NCBI RefSeq assembly: GCF_014282005.1
Contig: NZ_JACFTD010000014.1
Location: forward strand, 1 to 64,000
Reading direction: 5' to 3'
DNA: 64,000 nucleotides
Source of the DNA: Sporosarcina sp. BP05
GTDB taxonomy: Bacteria; Bacillota; Bacilli; Bacillales_A; Planococcaceae
This document shows, piece by piece, positions 28,185-37,737 of the stretch. The notes beneath the pieces were generated by a model. The model was given only the letters and a program-made list of their open reading frames with translations, searched no databases and had not been told where the DNA came from. Both the position numbers and the translations under genes were made by a program. Position 1 is the stretch's first letter. Each line of letters starts with the position of its first letter.

Positions 28185-28305
28185 GAAGATACAAAGTTGT
28201 CTGTACTTTCCGACAAAAGGTTGTAATTTTAGGATGAAAGCGGTTTATAGATGACGAAATAGTTCGCCAGTAGAAGTTTCATAGAAAACAAAGGGGGATA
28301 CAGAT

Positions 28306-28977
28306 GTGAGGATGGTGAATATGGAGATTGCGAGAGAAGTGTTACAGCAATATGCTTCTATATTGGAAGATTGGGTACCGAAAGATGCTGCTATTGCAAT
28401 TGCGATGGGTGATACCTACATCTATTACGTGGAAGGTATTCATAATATCCGCTTAAAAGAAGGGCAGCCTGTCATGCCTGGTAGCATTGCGGATAAAGTC
28501 ATTAACCATCGACTCAAGGTTGATAAAATCATGGATAACTCATTGTTCGGAATCCCCTATTATGGAATTGGTTATCCAGTCGACCTCCAAGGCGAACCCG
28601 GTGCGCTAATCGTTATCTTGCCACCGTATTATCATGTACTGCGACATGAACCGTTTCGCTTCCTCACTGGAAAACAAGAAGATGAATGGAGCCCGGTTGC
28701 AATTGAAGAAATTGCTTATATAGAAAGCTTACAAAAGAAAACTTGGTTTTATGTAGCCAGTGAACAATTCTGTACCAGCTATACGCTGAAAGATTTGCAA
28801 TTACGATTACCAAAGACGTTTCTACGTATCCATCGGTCTTACATTGTTAACATTCCAGCAATCCAGCGCATTTCCAGAGACATTACTTCTAATCTAGTAC
28901 TTACATTAAGAGATGGTACAGAGTTACCTGTTGGCCAGACGTATATGGCTGATGTTAGGAAGGCCCTGGGGTTTTAG
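28306..28977 (+). CDS. LytTR-domain transcriptional regulator with an N-terminal sensor domain
   Basis: The C-terminal 100 residues are a LytTR DNA-binding domain: IEEIAYIESLQKKTWFYV, YTLKDLQLRLPKTFLRIHRSYIVN and LTLRDGTELPVGQTYM. The N-terminal 110 residues (DWVPKDAAIAIAMGDTYIYY and MPGSIADKVINHR) are not a CheY receiver: the usual Asp phosphorylation site is absent. They look like a small-molecule or PAS-like sensor, similar to the first half of sugar-diacid or CdaR-type regulators. The start is GTG, well spaced from AAAGGGGG. It is divergent from isocitrate lyase, so control of the glyoxylate shunt is a strong contextual inference. Confidence 0.85.
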   Translation: MRMVNMEIAREVLQQYASILEDWVPKDAAIAIAMGDTYIYYVEGIHNIRLKEGQPVMPGSIADKVINHRLKVDKIMDNSLFGIPYYGIGYPVDLQGEPGALIVILPPYYHVLRHEPFRFLTGKQEDEWSPVAIEEIAYIESLQKKTWFYVASEQFCTSYTLKDLQLRLPKTFLRIHRSYIVNIPAIQRISRDITSNLVLTLRDGTELPVGQTYMADVRKALGF

Positions 28978-29057
28978 GTTGTTGGGAGGGGTTTATGATC
29001 GGTTCGCACGGGGATATAATCGGCTTATGGGGTGACAGTCACCCAATAACACCACAA

Positions 29058-29105
29058 CAAAAACAGGACCCTTCAACCGTCATTCGACGGCAATAGGATC
29101 CTGTT
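29058..29105 (-). terminator. Rho-independent terminator of the gltS-like gene
   Basis: AACAGGATCC..GCCGTC / GACGGT..GGGTCCTGTT stem with a GAAT loop, followed by TTTTG on the minus strand. The symmetric stem could also serve the regulator on the plus strand (TTCTTTT). Confidence 0.8.
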
Positions 29106-29121
29106 CTTTTATGCTGTTCTT

Positions 29122-30453
29122 TTATGCTTTTCTATTTAACCATTTATTTTTAATTGCCATCAAATAAATAACGAATGCGAATGCAAATGTGATCGCAACA
29201 AAAATAAATCCTTGTGAACTTAATACAAGCATCGGAGCGAATGTAACGAGCATAATTTCAACTGGCGCAATTGGTATGTAAGCCAAGCTGTAATCATCCA
29301 GCGTTTTACTTTCAGATTTTGGATCGACAATTCTAAGCAGCGCCATACCCATAGCAACTGTTCCTGTTGTCCAGCCCCATGTGAATATCCCTTTTTCAAA
29401 CCAGTATTCCGGGAAAAACTTCTTTGAAAAGACTGCGAAAAATAAGAAAGCATACACGAGACCAAACACAAACAGCATTAGTAACGGAACAGCGTAATCA
29501 AGTACAACTGCAATACTGATTGAACCAATTCCGAATGCAACGAGAATATCCGTCGCACTTCCACTAATTCTTGACACAACATCCTTACTGACATATTTAT
29601 CTGTATTCGTAGAATTCAATATCTTCTTCACGAACAATCCAACAAGAAATGCCAGTGAAAATGCCGGTATAACAACGCTTGGCAATAGAGTTGCACCTAA
29701 TTGGCTTAAATAATAACCGCCCATGGCGATAATCGTAATGATAGAAAGGTGAAAAACATATGGATCAATCGAAATTGACGATACCGTATCCGTTTCAGAC
29801 TTCGTTCTCGATTCAGGTGGGATTAATCCCGTTCTAAGCTCGTCCGGCAAATCTTTGAACGAAGCGAGGAATGACGTATGCCCCTTCGAAGAACCCCATT
29901 TAATGAAGAGGATCCCAATTAGGATGGCACTCATAATCCCTACAGTTGCAGATGTCATAGCTAACGAAGTCGCTTCTTCCCAGCCATTTTGCTCAAACGT
30001 CGCACCAATAGCCGCTGCAGTTCCGTGTCCCCCTACGAAGCCGGCTGCAAGTAACAAACCGAAACCGTCATGTACATCCCAAAATGGATTAATCAGTAGG
30101 AGCGCGAATAACAATCCTCCACCCCACATTAATACCATAGCAATTTGAGAGTACGACCACATGCTTCCGACTCTTGTCTTAATCGCATTCCAGTCAATCC
30201 GTGGTGACAGTAACGGCAGTGTTCCAAAGATGACTGCTATCAAGATTGCCGGATAGACTTTAATTTGATCTGAAAACGGCAAAAGCCCTAAACCATTCGG
30301 CCCTAACAGTAAAGCCAGAAGCCCAGCAATAATACTAGCCGGCAAAAACATTTGCTGGATGAACTTAACCTTCGCTCGAATAATCGTCCCTACAAGCAGT
30401 AGCAATGAAATCAAACCGATATCCGTAAATAAAACCCATGGTGAAAAATCCAT
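29122..30453 (-). CDS. Sodium:glutamate symporter family (ESS/GltS-like) carrier
   Basis: Integral membrane carrier with about ten to twelve hydrophobic segments. The family hallmark is the reentrant-loop motif GFVGGHGTAAAIG, echoed in the second half by TWGWTTGTVAMGMALL; FLPASIIAGLLALLLGP near the N-terminus is also characteristic. GltS proteins import glutamate with sodium, but ESS relatives with other anionic substrates exist, so the substrate is inferred only. A conserved cre site upstream suggests carbon catabolite control. Monocistronic. Confidence 0.8.
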   Translation of the reverse strand: MDFSPWVLFTDIGLISLLLLVGTIIRAKVKFIQQMFLPASIIAGLLALLLGPNGLGLLPFSDQIKVYPAILIAVIFGTLPLLSPRIDWNAIKTRVGSMWSYSQIAMVLMWGGGLLFALLLINPFWDVHDGFGLLLAAGFVGGHGTAAAIGATFEQNGWEEATSLAMTSATVGIMSAILIGILFIKWGSSKGHTSFLASFKDLPDELRTGLIPPESRTKSETDTVSSISIDPYVFHLSIITIIAMGGYYLSQLGATLLPSVVIPAFSLAFLVGLFVKKILNSTNTDKYVSKDVVSRISGSATDILVAFGIGSISIAVVLDYAVPLLMLFVFGLVYAFLFFAVFSKKFFPEYWFEKGIFTWGWTTGTVAMGMALLRIVDPKSESKTLDDYSLAYIPIAPVEIMLVTFAPMLVLSSQGFIFVAITFAFAFVIYLMAIKNKWLNRKA

Positions 30454-30809
30454 ATTATTATTCTCCTAATCTATACATTATTTTTTGCTGAATTAAATGC
30501 CCCTCTCTTAACATCTATGTAACCGATTACACGAATATAAAAAGCATAATTTTTTATCAACTTTCACTAAGATAACATCTTTTAATGCCTTAGTAAACTT
30601 AACGGACAACTCCGAATTCCTTAGTGAATTCACAATTAACGAGTAACTAAAAACCTTTTAAACAAAGAGATATATCCGACATAATTAGATAGCCTCCAAG
30701 AAAACTTTCTCTAGAAAAAATATATATATTCGTAATACCCAGGAGTAATTTGTTCGTCAAAATCTCGGAGACTGCATATAAATAGATGGAAAGCTTGGAG
30801 GGATAAAAA
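30454..30809. other. Divergent intergenic region, gltS-like and GT2 genes
   Basis: AT-rich and free of genes. Apart from the cre site at 30518-30531 and a short ATATATAT run near 30725, I see only CCTTAGTAAACTTAACGG and CCTTAGTGAATTCAC, a loose direct repeat of CCTTAGT at 30589 and 30619. Confidence 0.5.
30518..30531 (-). promoter_or_regulatory. Perfect cre (CcpA) site
   Basis: TGTAACCGATTACA matches the Bacillus cre consensus TGWAANCGNTNWCA at every defined position and is nearly palindromic. It begins 65 bases upstream of the gltS-like start and more than 270 bases from the divergent glycosyltransferase. Confidence 0.7.
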
Positions 30810-31895
30810 GTGATAACGATAAGTTTGTGTATGATTGTAAAAAACGAAGAGGAAGTGATTGGGAGGTGTCTAGATTCTGTTAGTGGGTTAGTGGATGAAA
30901 TCAATATTGTGGACACGGGGTCTGACGACCGAACAAAGGAAATCATCAATAAGTACACCAATCGAATTTTTGATTTTCAGTGGATTGACGATTTTTCAGC
31001 GGCACGTAATTTCTCATTCGAACAAGCAACAACGGATTATGTTCTCTGGCTCGACGCAGATGACGTATTTACAGCTGAAGATCAGGAAAAGTTCAAGTTG
31101 TTGAAACAATCCTTACAACCAGAGATTGATGCTGTTTCAATGAATTATCATTTAAGTTTTGATCATGAAGGAAATGTGACTTCCCTTTTGAGGAGGTATC
31201 GTCTAGTTAAAAGAATCAACGAGTTTAAATGGATAGGAGCCGTGCACGAGTATCTTTCCGTATCAGGGAATCTATACGCTAGTGATGTGGCAGTCACCCA
31301 CTCCCCTTTAAGCCATGATAGTGAACGTAATATCACAATATATAAAAAGTTGGTGGAGTCAGGGGAAACACTTTCTCCGCGGGATACATTCTATTACGCC
31401 AATGAATTGATGGATCATAGTGATTTTCAACAAGCAATCCTTTATTACGAAATGTTTCTTGAATCGAAACTAGGCTGGGTCGAAGATAATATCAGGGCAT
31501 GCTTTAAACTTGCGGACTGCTACCATAATTTAAACGACAAGGATAAGGAGCTTAGTTCTACCTTAAGAACCCTCGCCTTTGATGTTCCTCGGCCCGAAGC
31601 GTGTTGCCGACTCGGGTATTATTTTATGGAACAATTTAAAAACGCCGAGGCTATCCACTGGTATAGTCAAGCGCTCCTTTATGAAAATCATCAACAGATA
31701 AGCTTTCAGAACACTTCATTTTCCACATGGCTACCCAATCTTCAATTATGTGTTCTTTATGATCGACTAAAACAGTACGACAAAGCCTATCATCATAATG
31801 AATTAGCCGGGAAATACAAACCAAATTATGACAAAATAGTGAATAACAAAAAGTATTTAGATGAAGTTATTAGAAGTATTGAGGATAAAATTTAA
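30810..31895 (+). CDS. Glycosyltransferase family 2 with C-terminal TPR region
   Basis: Residues 1-170 form a GT-A inverting glycosyltransferase: ISLCMIVKNEEEVIGRCLDSV, the donor-binding VDTGSDDRT and the metal motif LWLDADD (DxD), then EFKWIGAVHEYL. Residues 180-361 are helical with TPR-like periodicity (FYYANELMDHSDFQQAILYYE, CRLGYYFMEQFKNAEAIHWYSQAL). The same architecture is found in SunS-like S/O-glycosyltransferases that modify peptides and in enzymes beside exosporium collagen genes. The start is GTG after GGAGGGAT. The next gene downstream encodes a Thr-rich collagen-like protein, so O-glycosylation of that protein is the natural hypothesis. Its own terminator separates the two transcripts. 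Confidence 0.85.
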   Translation: MITISLCMIVKNEEEVIGRCLDSVSGLVDEINIVDTGSDDRTKEIINKYTNRIFDFQWIDDFSAARNFSFEQATTDYVLWLDADDVFTAEDQEKFKLLKQSLQPEIDAVSMNYHLSFDHEGNVTSLLRRYRLVKRINEFKWIGAVHEYLSVSGNLYASDVAVTHSPLSHDSERNITIYKKLVESGETLSPRDTFYYANELMDHSDFQQAILYYEMFLESKLGWVEDNIRACFKLADCYHNLNDKDKELSSTLRTLAFDVPRPEACCRLGYYFMEQFKNAEAIHWYSQALLYENHQQISFQNTSFSTWLPNLQLCVLYDRLKQYDKAYHHNELAGKYKPNYDKIVNNKKYLDEVIRSIEDKI

Positions 31896-31910
31896 TTTGC
31901 CTATCCAAAT

Positions 31911-31949
31911 AAAACAGCCACTGATAATTTATCAGGCGGTTGTTTTTTT
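31911..31949 (+). terminator. Rho-independent terminator of the GT2-TPR gene
   Basis: AACAGCCACTGATAA / TATCAGGCGGTTGTT stem with a two-to-four-base loop and T7 tail. Confidence 0.88.
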
Positions 31950-32085
31950 ATTCGGAAGTATAAATAGTGGAGAATTCCTCCACCCATTAGTACATATTTA
32001 ATTAACTATTATTTTAGGCACGCAGTTGAATGCCCGTCCCCCCATATAATGCTCGAATAGGATGTTAGAGATAGGAGGTGAAAAA

Positions 32086-34521
32086 ATGAATTATTATGAC
32101 TAAAATAAACGAAAATGTAATAAATGTATTGAATGTAATAAATGTATTGATTGTATCAAACCTGAAACATGTAATTACGATCCGTGTTGTTGTAAAAGAG
32201 GGGCTACTGGCGCTACCGGGGCGACCGGAGCTACTGGATTTACCGGAACTACCGGTGATACTGGATCTACTGGCGCGACTGGAGTAACTGGTGCTACTGG
32301 AGCAACGGGTACGACTGGCGCTACCGGCGTGACTGGTACGACTGGCGCTACCGGCGTGACTGGTACGACTGGTGCTACGGGAACTAACGGTATTGACGGG
32401 GCTACTGGTGCGACTGGATCTACGGGTCCTAACGGCATTGACGGAGCTACTGGAGCGACCGGATCTACAGGTCCTACGGGAACTAACGGTATTGACGGAG
32501 CCACTGGTGCTACTGGTGCGACCGGATCTACAGGTCCTACGGGAACTAACGGTATTGACGGGGCTACTGGTGCGACTGGATCTACGGGTCCTAACGGCAT
32601 TGACGGAGCTACTGGAGCGACCGGATCTACAGGTCCTACGGGAACTAACGGCATTGACGGAGCTACCGGAGCGACCGGAGCGACCGGATCTACCGGTCCT
32701 ACTGGTGCGACGGGATCTACGGGAACTAACGGCATTGACGGAGCTACTGGTGCGACCGGATCTACAGGTCCTACGGGAACTAACGGTATTGACGGAGCCA
32801 CTGGTGCTACCGGATCTACAGGTCCTACGGGAACTAACGGTATTGACGGAGCCACTGGAGCGACGGGATCTACCGGTCCTACTGGTGCTACCGGAACTAA
32901 CGGCATTGACGGGGCTACTGGTGCGACGGGATCTACGGGTCCTACTGGAGCTACAGGAACTAACGGCATTGACGGAACTACTGGTGCGACTGGATCTACG
33001 GGTACTAACGGCATTGACGGAGCTACTGGAGCAACCGGATCTACAGGTCCTACGGGAACTAACGGTATTGACGGAGCCACTGGTGCTACCGGATCTACAG
33101 GTGGGACGGGAACTAACGGCATTGACGGAGCTACCGGAGCGACCGGATCTACCGGTCCTACAGGTGCGACGGGAACTAACGGCATTGACGGGGCTACTGG
33201 TGCAACTGGATCTACGGGTCCTACTGGAGCAACAGGAACTAACGGCATTGACGGAGCTACCGGGGCAACAGGATCTACTGGAGCTACAGGAACTAACGGC
33301 ATTGACGGCGCTACTGGTCCTACTGGAGCTACAGGAACTGACGGTATTGACGGCGCGACTGGATCTACGGGTCCTACTGGTGCAACAGGAACTAATGGCA
33401 TTAACGGGGCCACTGGAGCTACCGGTCCTACTGGCGTGACGGGAACTAACGGTATTGACGGAGCGACAGGTGCAACAGGATCTACTGGTCCTACTGGAGC
33501 AACAGGAACTGACGGCATTAATGGTGCTACCGGCGCAACGGGATCTACGGGATCTACTGGTCCTACTGGTGCGACAGGAACTGACGGCATTAACGGCGCT
33601 ACCGGTGCAACGGGATCTACTGGAGCGACTGGAACTAACGGCATTGACGGAGCGACAGGTGCAACGGGATCTACTGGTCCTACTGGTGCGACGGGAACTG
33701 ACGGCATTAACGGCGCTACCGGCGCAACGGGATCTACCGGTCCTACTGGAGCTACTGGAACTGACGGCATTAATGGTGCTACCGGGGCAACAGGATCTAC
33801 TGGCCCTACTGGAGCTACAGGAACTAACGGCATTGACGGAGCTACTGGAGCGACCGGCGCGACAGGATCTACGGGTCCTACTGGAGCAACAGGAACTAAC
33901 GGCATTGACGGCGCGACTGGATCTACAGGTCCTACTGGTGCTACAGGAACTAACGGCATTGACGGAGCTACTGGTGCTACTGGCGGAACCGGAGCTACGG
34001 GCGCAACCGGAGCTGGTGCCTTTATTCCTTTTGCATCAGGTATTCCAGCTGTCATGACCACTGTCTTGGGTGGATTAGTTGGTACTACAAGTTTAATAGG
34101 GTTCGGAGGGTCTATTGCGGGTGTTTCTCTTTTGGGTACTGATATCTCCACAGCGTTACTCCCGATTGAGTACTCTTTCACAGTACCTCAAGCTGGTACT
34201 ATCACGGCAATGTCAGCCACATTCAAGAATACATTGGCATTGACACTTATTGGTACAACTATAACAATTACCGCACAAGTATATCGTGCGGTAGCAGGTA
34301 ACAACACCTTTAGCCCTACAGCTGCTGTTTTAACTCTAGCTCCATCATTAACAGGTTTGATCGCTATTGGTAACCTTAGTTTTGCTTCATCTAGCTCAAT
34401 TTCAGTTCCGGTAGCACAAGGTGACCGCCTATTGATGGTGTTCTCTTCAAGTGCCACAGGTCTTTCTCTAATAAACACTGTAACAGGTGGTGCAAGTGCA
34501 GGGTTGACAATTAGTTTATAA
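32086..34521 (+). pseudogene. BclB-like exosporium collagen-like protein with an in-frame stop at codon 6
   Basis: A near-perfect ribosome site (GGAGGTG) precedes ATG at 32086, then MNYYD and TAA at 32101. The frame continues unbroken for 806 codons: a Cys-rich head ([20 protein letters not shown], then CNYDPCCC), a Gly-X-Y collagen region of roughly 600 residues ([15 protein letters not shown] triplets), and a C-terminal BclB-type domain starting [20 protein letters not shown] and ending [11 protein letters not shown]. BclB-type proteins are spore-surface glycoproteins; Thr in the GXT triplets are usual glycan sites. After the stop the first in-frame GTG is at 32329 with no ribosome site and would lose the Cys-rich head. 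The gene is therefore a recent nonsense mutant, a sequence error, or a read-through case. Confidence 0.85.
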
Positions 34522-34583
34522 AATTCACACGAAGAAGCATAGTTGACATGGAATAGCATAGACTGCCAAAAGACAAAAAATTA

Positions 34584-34617
34584 CCCCTTTCATTAATAAA
34601 AATGAAAGGGGCTTTTT
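34584..34617 (+). terminator. Rho-independent terminator of the collagen-like gene
   Basis: CCCCTTTCATT / AATGAAAGGGG, 11 bp, six-base loop, followed by CTTTTT. Confidence 0.88.
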
Positions 34618-34685
34618 CAATTCGATGATTAAACATTAGTAATTCTAACGATAATCATTATTGTGTAATACACATAGCTTAGATA

Positions 34686-35699
34686 TTAAAAATTAAGCAC
34701 AGTATCATTACATGCCGTTATACAATTTCCTAGCTTCGCAATATCGAAGTTTCCGCCTGAGACAATCACACCGACTCGTGCAGCAGAAGTTGGCAATTTC
34801 TTATTCAGAACAGCTGCAATCGCTGCAGCTGCCGCCCCTTCAACAAGCAACTTCTCGCGTTCTAACATGAAAAGAATCGCTGAAGAAATCTCCCGTTCAG
34901 TTACCGTAATCATATCGTCTACATAATTATGAATGATATCCATCGTTACTTTACCTGGTTCTTTGACGCAAATCCCTTCCGCTATCGTCGGTAAAAAGTG
35001 AGCCAAATTACTTTTTCTACCGTGATAAGCCGAAACAATAGCCGGTGCGTTTGCGGCCTGGACACCAATCACTTTTACCGAAGGCCGTATTGTCTTCACA
35101 GCAAGTGCAGTCCCTGCGAGCAGACCTCCACCACCTGCTGGTACAACAATCGTGTCCAGATCAGGTTGCTGTTGTAGCATTTCCATCGCAACAGTTGCCT
35201 GACCCTCGATAATTGTTAGATCGTCGAATGGGTGAATAAACGTCGCACCTGTTGCCAGTTGTTCGGTACGCGCCGCCTTATAAGCCTCATCAAAACTTTT
35301 CCCAACAAGCTTAACAGTCGCTCCGTATTTCCGGGTAGCATCCACTTTTGCCGCTGGAGTCGTTTCAGGCATGAATATTGTAACCTTGGCGCCCACTTTC
35401 CGTCCTGCCAGTGCAACACCTTGTGCATGATTTCCCGCGGAAGCCGCAAGTAAACCTTTTGCGCATTCTGCCTCTGTCAATTGAGAGATTTTATTGAACG
35501 CGCCACGTACTTTAAATGACCCTGTCTTCTGTAAGTTTTCAAGTTTTAAATACACTTCGGATTGTGTCCATTCATTCAATGTCTCCGATTGTTTAATTGG
35601 CGTACGGTGAACAATTTCGGTTAAGCGTTCAAATGCTTCGAATAAGCGCGTTGTTTCATACAAATTCCCAATTACACCATCTCCCCTTTTAGTCGGCAT
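34686..35699 (-). CDS. ilvA: Threonine ammonia-lyase (threonine dehydratase), short form
   Basis: Converts threonine to 2-oxobutyrate, entry to isoleucine. The Schiff-base Lys is in TGSFKVRGAFNK; the Gly-rich phosphate loop reads VVPAGGGGLLAG; AASAGNHAQGVAL and the C-terminal VIVSGGNFD are conserved. It stops at 337 residues and lacks the C-terminal ACT-like regulatory domain of standard biosynthetic IlvA (about 420 residues in Bacillus), so isoleucine feedback through that domain is not possible. It is last in the ilv-leu operon: its ATG begins right after the leuD TAA. A GGGGAG ribosome-like site lies inside codons 5-7, so initiation a little further in cannot be excluded. Confidence 0.92.
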   Translation of the reverse strand: MPTKRGDGVIGNLYETTRLFEAFERLTEIVHRTPIKQSETLNEWTQSEVYLKLENLQKTGSFKVRGAFNKISQLTEAECAKGLLAASAGNHAQGVALAGRKVGAKVTIFMPETTPAAKVDATRKYGATVKLVGKSFDEAYKAARTEQLATGATFIHPFDDLTIIEGQATVAMEMLQQQPDLDTIVVPAGGGGLLAGTALAVKTIRPSVKVIGVQAANAPAIVSAYHGRKSNLAHFLPTIAEGICVKEPGKVTMDIIHNYVDDMITVTEREISSAILFMLEREKLLVEGAAAAAIAAVLNKKLPTSAARVGVIVSGGNFDIAKLGNCITACNDTVLNF

Positions 35700-36290
35700 T
35701 TACGTGTGCTGATGTTGTTTTTCATAGTTGGCTATTTGTTCTTCATATTGGAATGTCAAGGATATTTCATCCCAGCCATTTAACAACATTTCTTTATAAT
35801 ACGGATCAATTTCAAACGAATAGGACTTGCCATCCTGCCCCGTCACCGTCTGTTCAACTAGATTAACTTCAACTGAATAAGGATCTTTTTGACCGTTTGC
35901 CAATAACTCTTCCACTTCCGACATTGTTAATTTAATCGGAAGCAAGCCGTTTTTCATGCAGTTATTATAGAATATATCCGCAAAACTTGGCGCGATAACG
36001 ACATTGAATCCATAGTCTAAAATCGACCACGGTGCATGTTCACGAGAGGATCCGCAGCCAAAGTTTTCTTGAGCAACGAGGATTTTAGACTCTTTGAACC
36101 GCTCATCATTCAAGACGAAATCTTGAACTTCGCTTCCATCAGCATTATGTCGCCAGTGATAAAACAAATATTTCCCGAACCCTGTACGTTCAATTCGTTT
36201 CAAGAACTCTTTCGAAATAATCTGGTCGGTATCGACGTTTTTACGGTCAAGCGGTGTTATTACACTAACGACTTCGTTAATCGGTTCCAT
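35700..36290 (-). CDS. leuD: 3-isopropylmalate dehydratase, small subunit
   Basis: Swivelling subunit of the aconitase-type enzyme that isomerises 2- to 3-isopropylmalate in leucine synthesis. TPLDRKNVDTDQIISKEFLKR at the N-terminus and the substrate loop NFGCGSSREHAPWSI are intact. 196 residues is normal. It lies 19 bases after leuC and abuts ilvA. Confidence 0.96.
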   Translation of the reverse strand: MEPINEVVSVITPLDRKNVDTDQIISKEFLKRIERTGFGKYLFYHWRHNADGSEVQDFVLNDERFKESKILVAQENFGCGSSREHAPWSILDYGFNVVIAPSFADIFYNNCMKNGLLPIKLTMSEVEELLANGQKDPYSVEVNLVEQTVTGQDGKSYSFEIDPYYKEMLLNGWDEISLTFQYEEQIANYEKQHQHT

Positions 36291-36309
36291 CTAATCATCC
36301 TTTCCTCAC

Positions 36310-37719
36310 TTATGAATGAACAACTTCCAATTCGCGGACATCTACAAAATGGCCTGCAATTGCTGAAGCGGCTGCCATGGCCGGACTTACAAGATGTGTA
36401 CGTGCCCCTGCTCCTTGACGCCCTTCGAAATTCCGGTTCGATGTTGAAGCGCACCGTTCACCTGCTGGAACAACATCATCATTCATCGCAAGGCACATGC
36501 TGCAACCCGATTCCCGCCACTCGAATCCAGCCTCAAGGAATACTGAATCTAACCCTTCATCCTCCGCCTGTTTTTTAACAGTGCGTGAACCTGGTACAAC
36601 AATTGCCGTGACGGAAGGATGGACTTTCTTCCCTGCAATCACTTTCGCCGCTGCACGTAAATCACTCAATCTTGCATTTGTGCACGAACCAATGAAGACA
36701 TGCTGGATATCAATTGACTTCAGCGGAGCGCCTTCTTCAAGCCCCATATACGCCAGTGCTTGTTTCAGTGCATCTTTATCTGATTCTGACTCAAAATCCT
36801 TCGCGTAAGGAACACTTGCCGAAATACCAGATCCCATTGAAGGATTAGTACCCCATGTCACGAACGGTTCGATTTCATCTGCATTCATTTCAAGAACCGT
36901 ATCATAAGTCGCGTCTGTATCAGATGCAAGCGACAGCCAATGCGCCGATGCCTCTTCAAATTCCTGACCTTCTGGAACATATCTACGGCCTTTCAAATAA
37001 GCAACAGTCGTTGCATCTGGGCTGATCAAACCGGCTTTTGCCCCTGCTTCAATGGACATATTACAAACGGTCATCCGTTCTTCCATCGTCAAATTACGGA
37101 TTGCTTCACCCGTAAATTCAACAATATGCCCCGTACCCATATCAATTCCAAATTTGGCGATAATCGCTAAAATAACATCTTTTGCGGTAACACCGAATCC
37201 AAGTTTCCCGTTAATGCGGATTTCCATTGTTTTCGGCTTTGATTGCCACAATGTTTGCGTTGAAAGGACATGCTCGACTTCGCTCGTACCGATGCCAAAT
37301 GCAATTGCTCCGAAAGCGCCATGTGTAGATGTATGGCTATCACCACAGACAATTGTTTTACCTGGCTGCGTTAGTCCAAGTTCTGGCCCGATTATATGAA
37401 CAATTCCTTGATCCGGATGATCCATATTTGCAAGCGGGACGCCAAATTCATCACAATTTGTTTGCAATGTGTTGATTTGTTTCCGCGCAATTGGATCTTT
37501 AATCTCATCACGATTTCGTGTCGGAACGTTATGATCCATCGTTGCAAAGCAGAGATCGGGTCTGCGCACAGTACGATTCGCAAGTCGCAGCCCTTCAAAC
37601 GCCTGCGGAGAAGTCACTTCATGCAATAAATGAAGATCGATATAGAGCAGATCAGGCTTCCCTTGTTCTTCGTAAACGATATGCTGATTCCAGATTTTCT
37701 CGATAATATTTTGCTCCAT
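36310..37719 (-). CDS. leuC: 3-isopropylmalate dehydratase, large subunit
   Basis: Iron-sulfur catalytic subunit paired with LeuD. Cluster ligands are visible in [13 protein letters not shown] and in [23 protein letters not shown] and the start [30 protein letters not shown] are family-typical. 469 residues. The 18-base gap to leuB carries a ribosome site (GAGGGAGGG). Confidence 0.96.
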   Translation of the reverse strand: MEQNIIEKIWNQHIVYEEQGKPDLLYIDLHLLHEVTSPQAFEGLRLANRTVRRPDLCFATMDHNVPTRNRDEIKDPIARKQINTLQTNCDEFGVPLANMDHPDQGIVHIIGPELGLTQPGKTIVCGDSHTSTHGAFGAIAFGIGTSEVEHVLSTQTLWQSKPKTMEIRINGKLGFGVTAKDVILAIIAKFGIDMGTGHIVEFTGEAIRNLTMEERMTVCNMSIEAGAKAGLISPDATTVAYLKGRRYVPEGQEFEEASAHWLSLASDTDATYDTVLEMNADEIEPFVTWGTNPSMGSGISASVPYAKDFESESDKDALKQALAYMGLEEGAPLKSIDIQHVFIGSCTNARLSDLRAAAKVIAGKKVHPSVTAIVVPGSRTVKKQAEDEGLDSVFLEAGFEWRESGCSMCLAMNDDVVPAGERCASTSNRNFEGRQGAGARTHLVSPAMAAASAIAGHFVDVRELEVVHS

Positions 37720-37737
37720 ATGGCAGCCCTCCCTCTC

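Noticed and set aside
28237-28250. cre-like TGAAAGCGGTTTAT upstream of aceA
   Set aside because: Two consensus positions, including the closing CA, are missing; too weak to list as a site.
32066-32075. Sigma-K-like CATATAATG before the collagen gene
   Set aside because: The -10 is near consensus, but no matching -35 at correct spacing was found.
32372-34057. Leu/Arg/Thr-rich frames inside the collagen gene
   Set aside because: Frame-shifted readings of the same triplet repeat.
32175-34181. Long minus-strand frame of Pro-Val-Ala-Pro repeats (668 codons)
   Set aside because: It is the antisense shadow of the GC-rich collagen triplets; it has no ribosome site and the plus strand encodes a known architecture.
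36036-36578. 180-codon plus-strand frame opposite leuC/leuD
   Set aside because: Antisense shadow of two well-supported genes; the same holds for other plus-strand frames across 36-45 kb.
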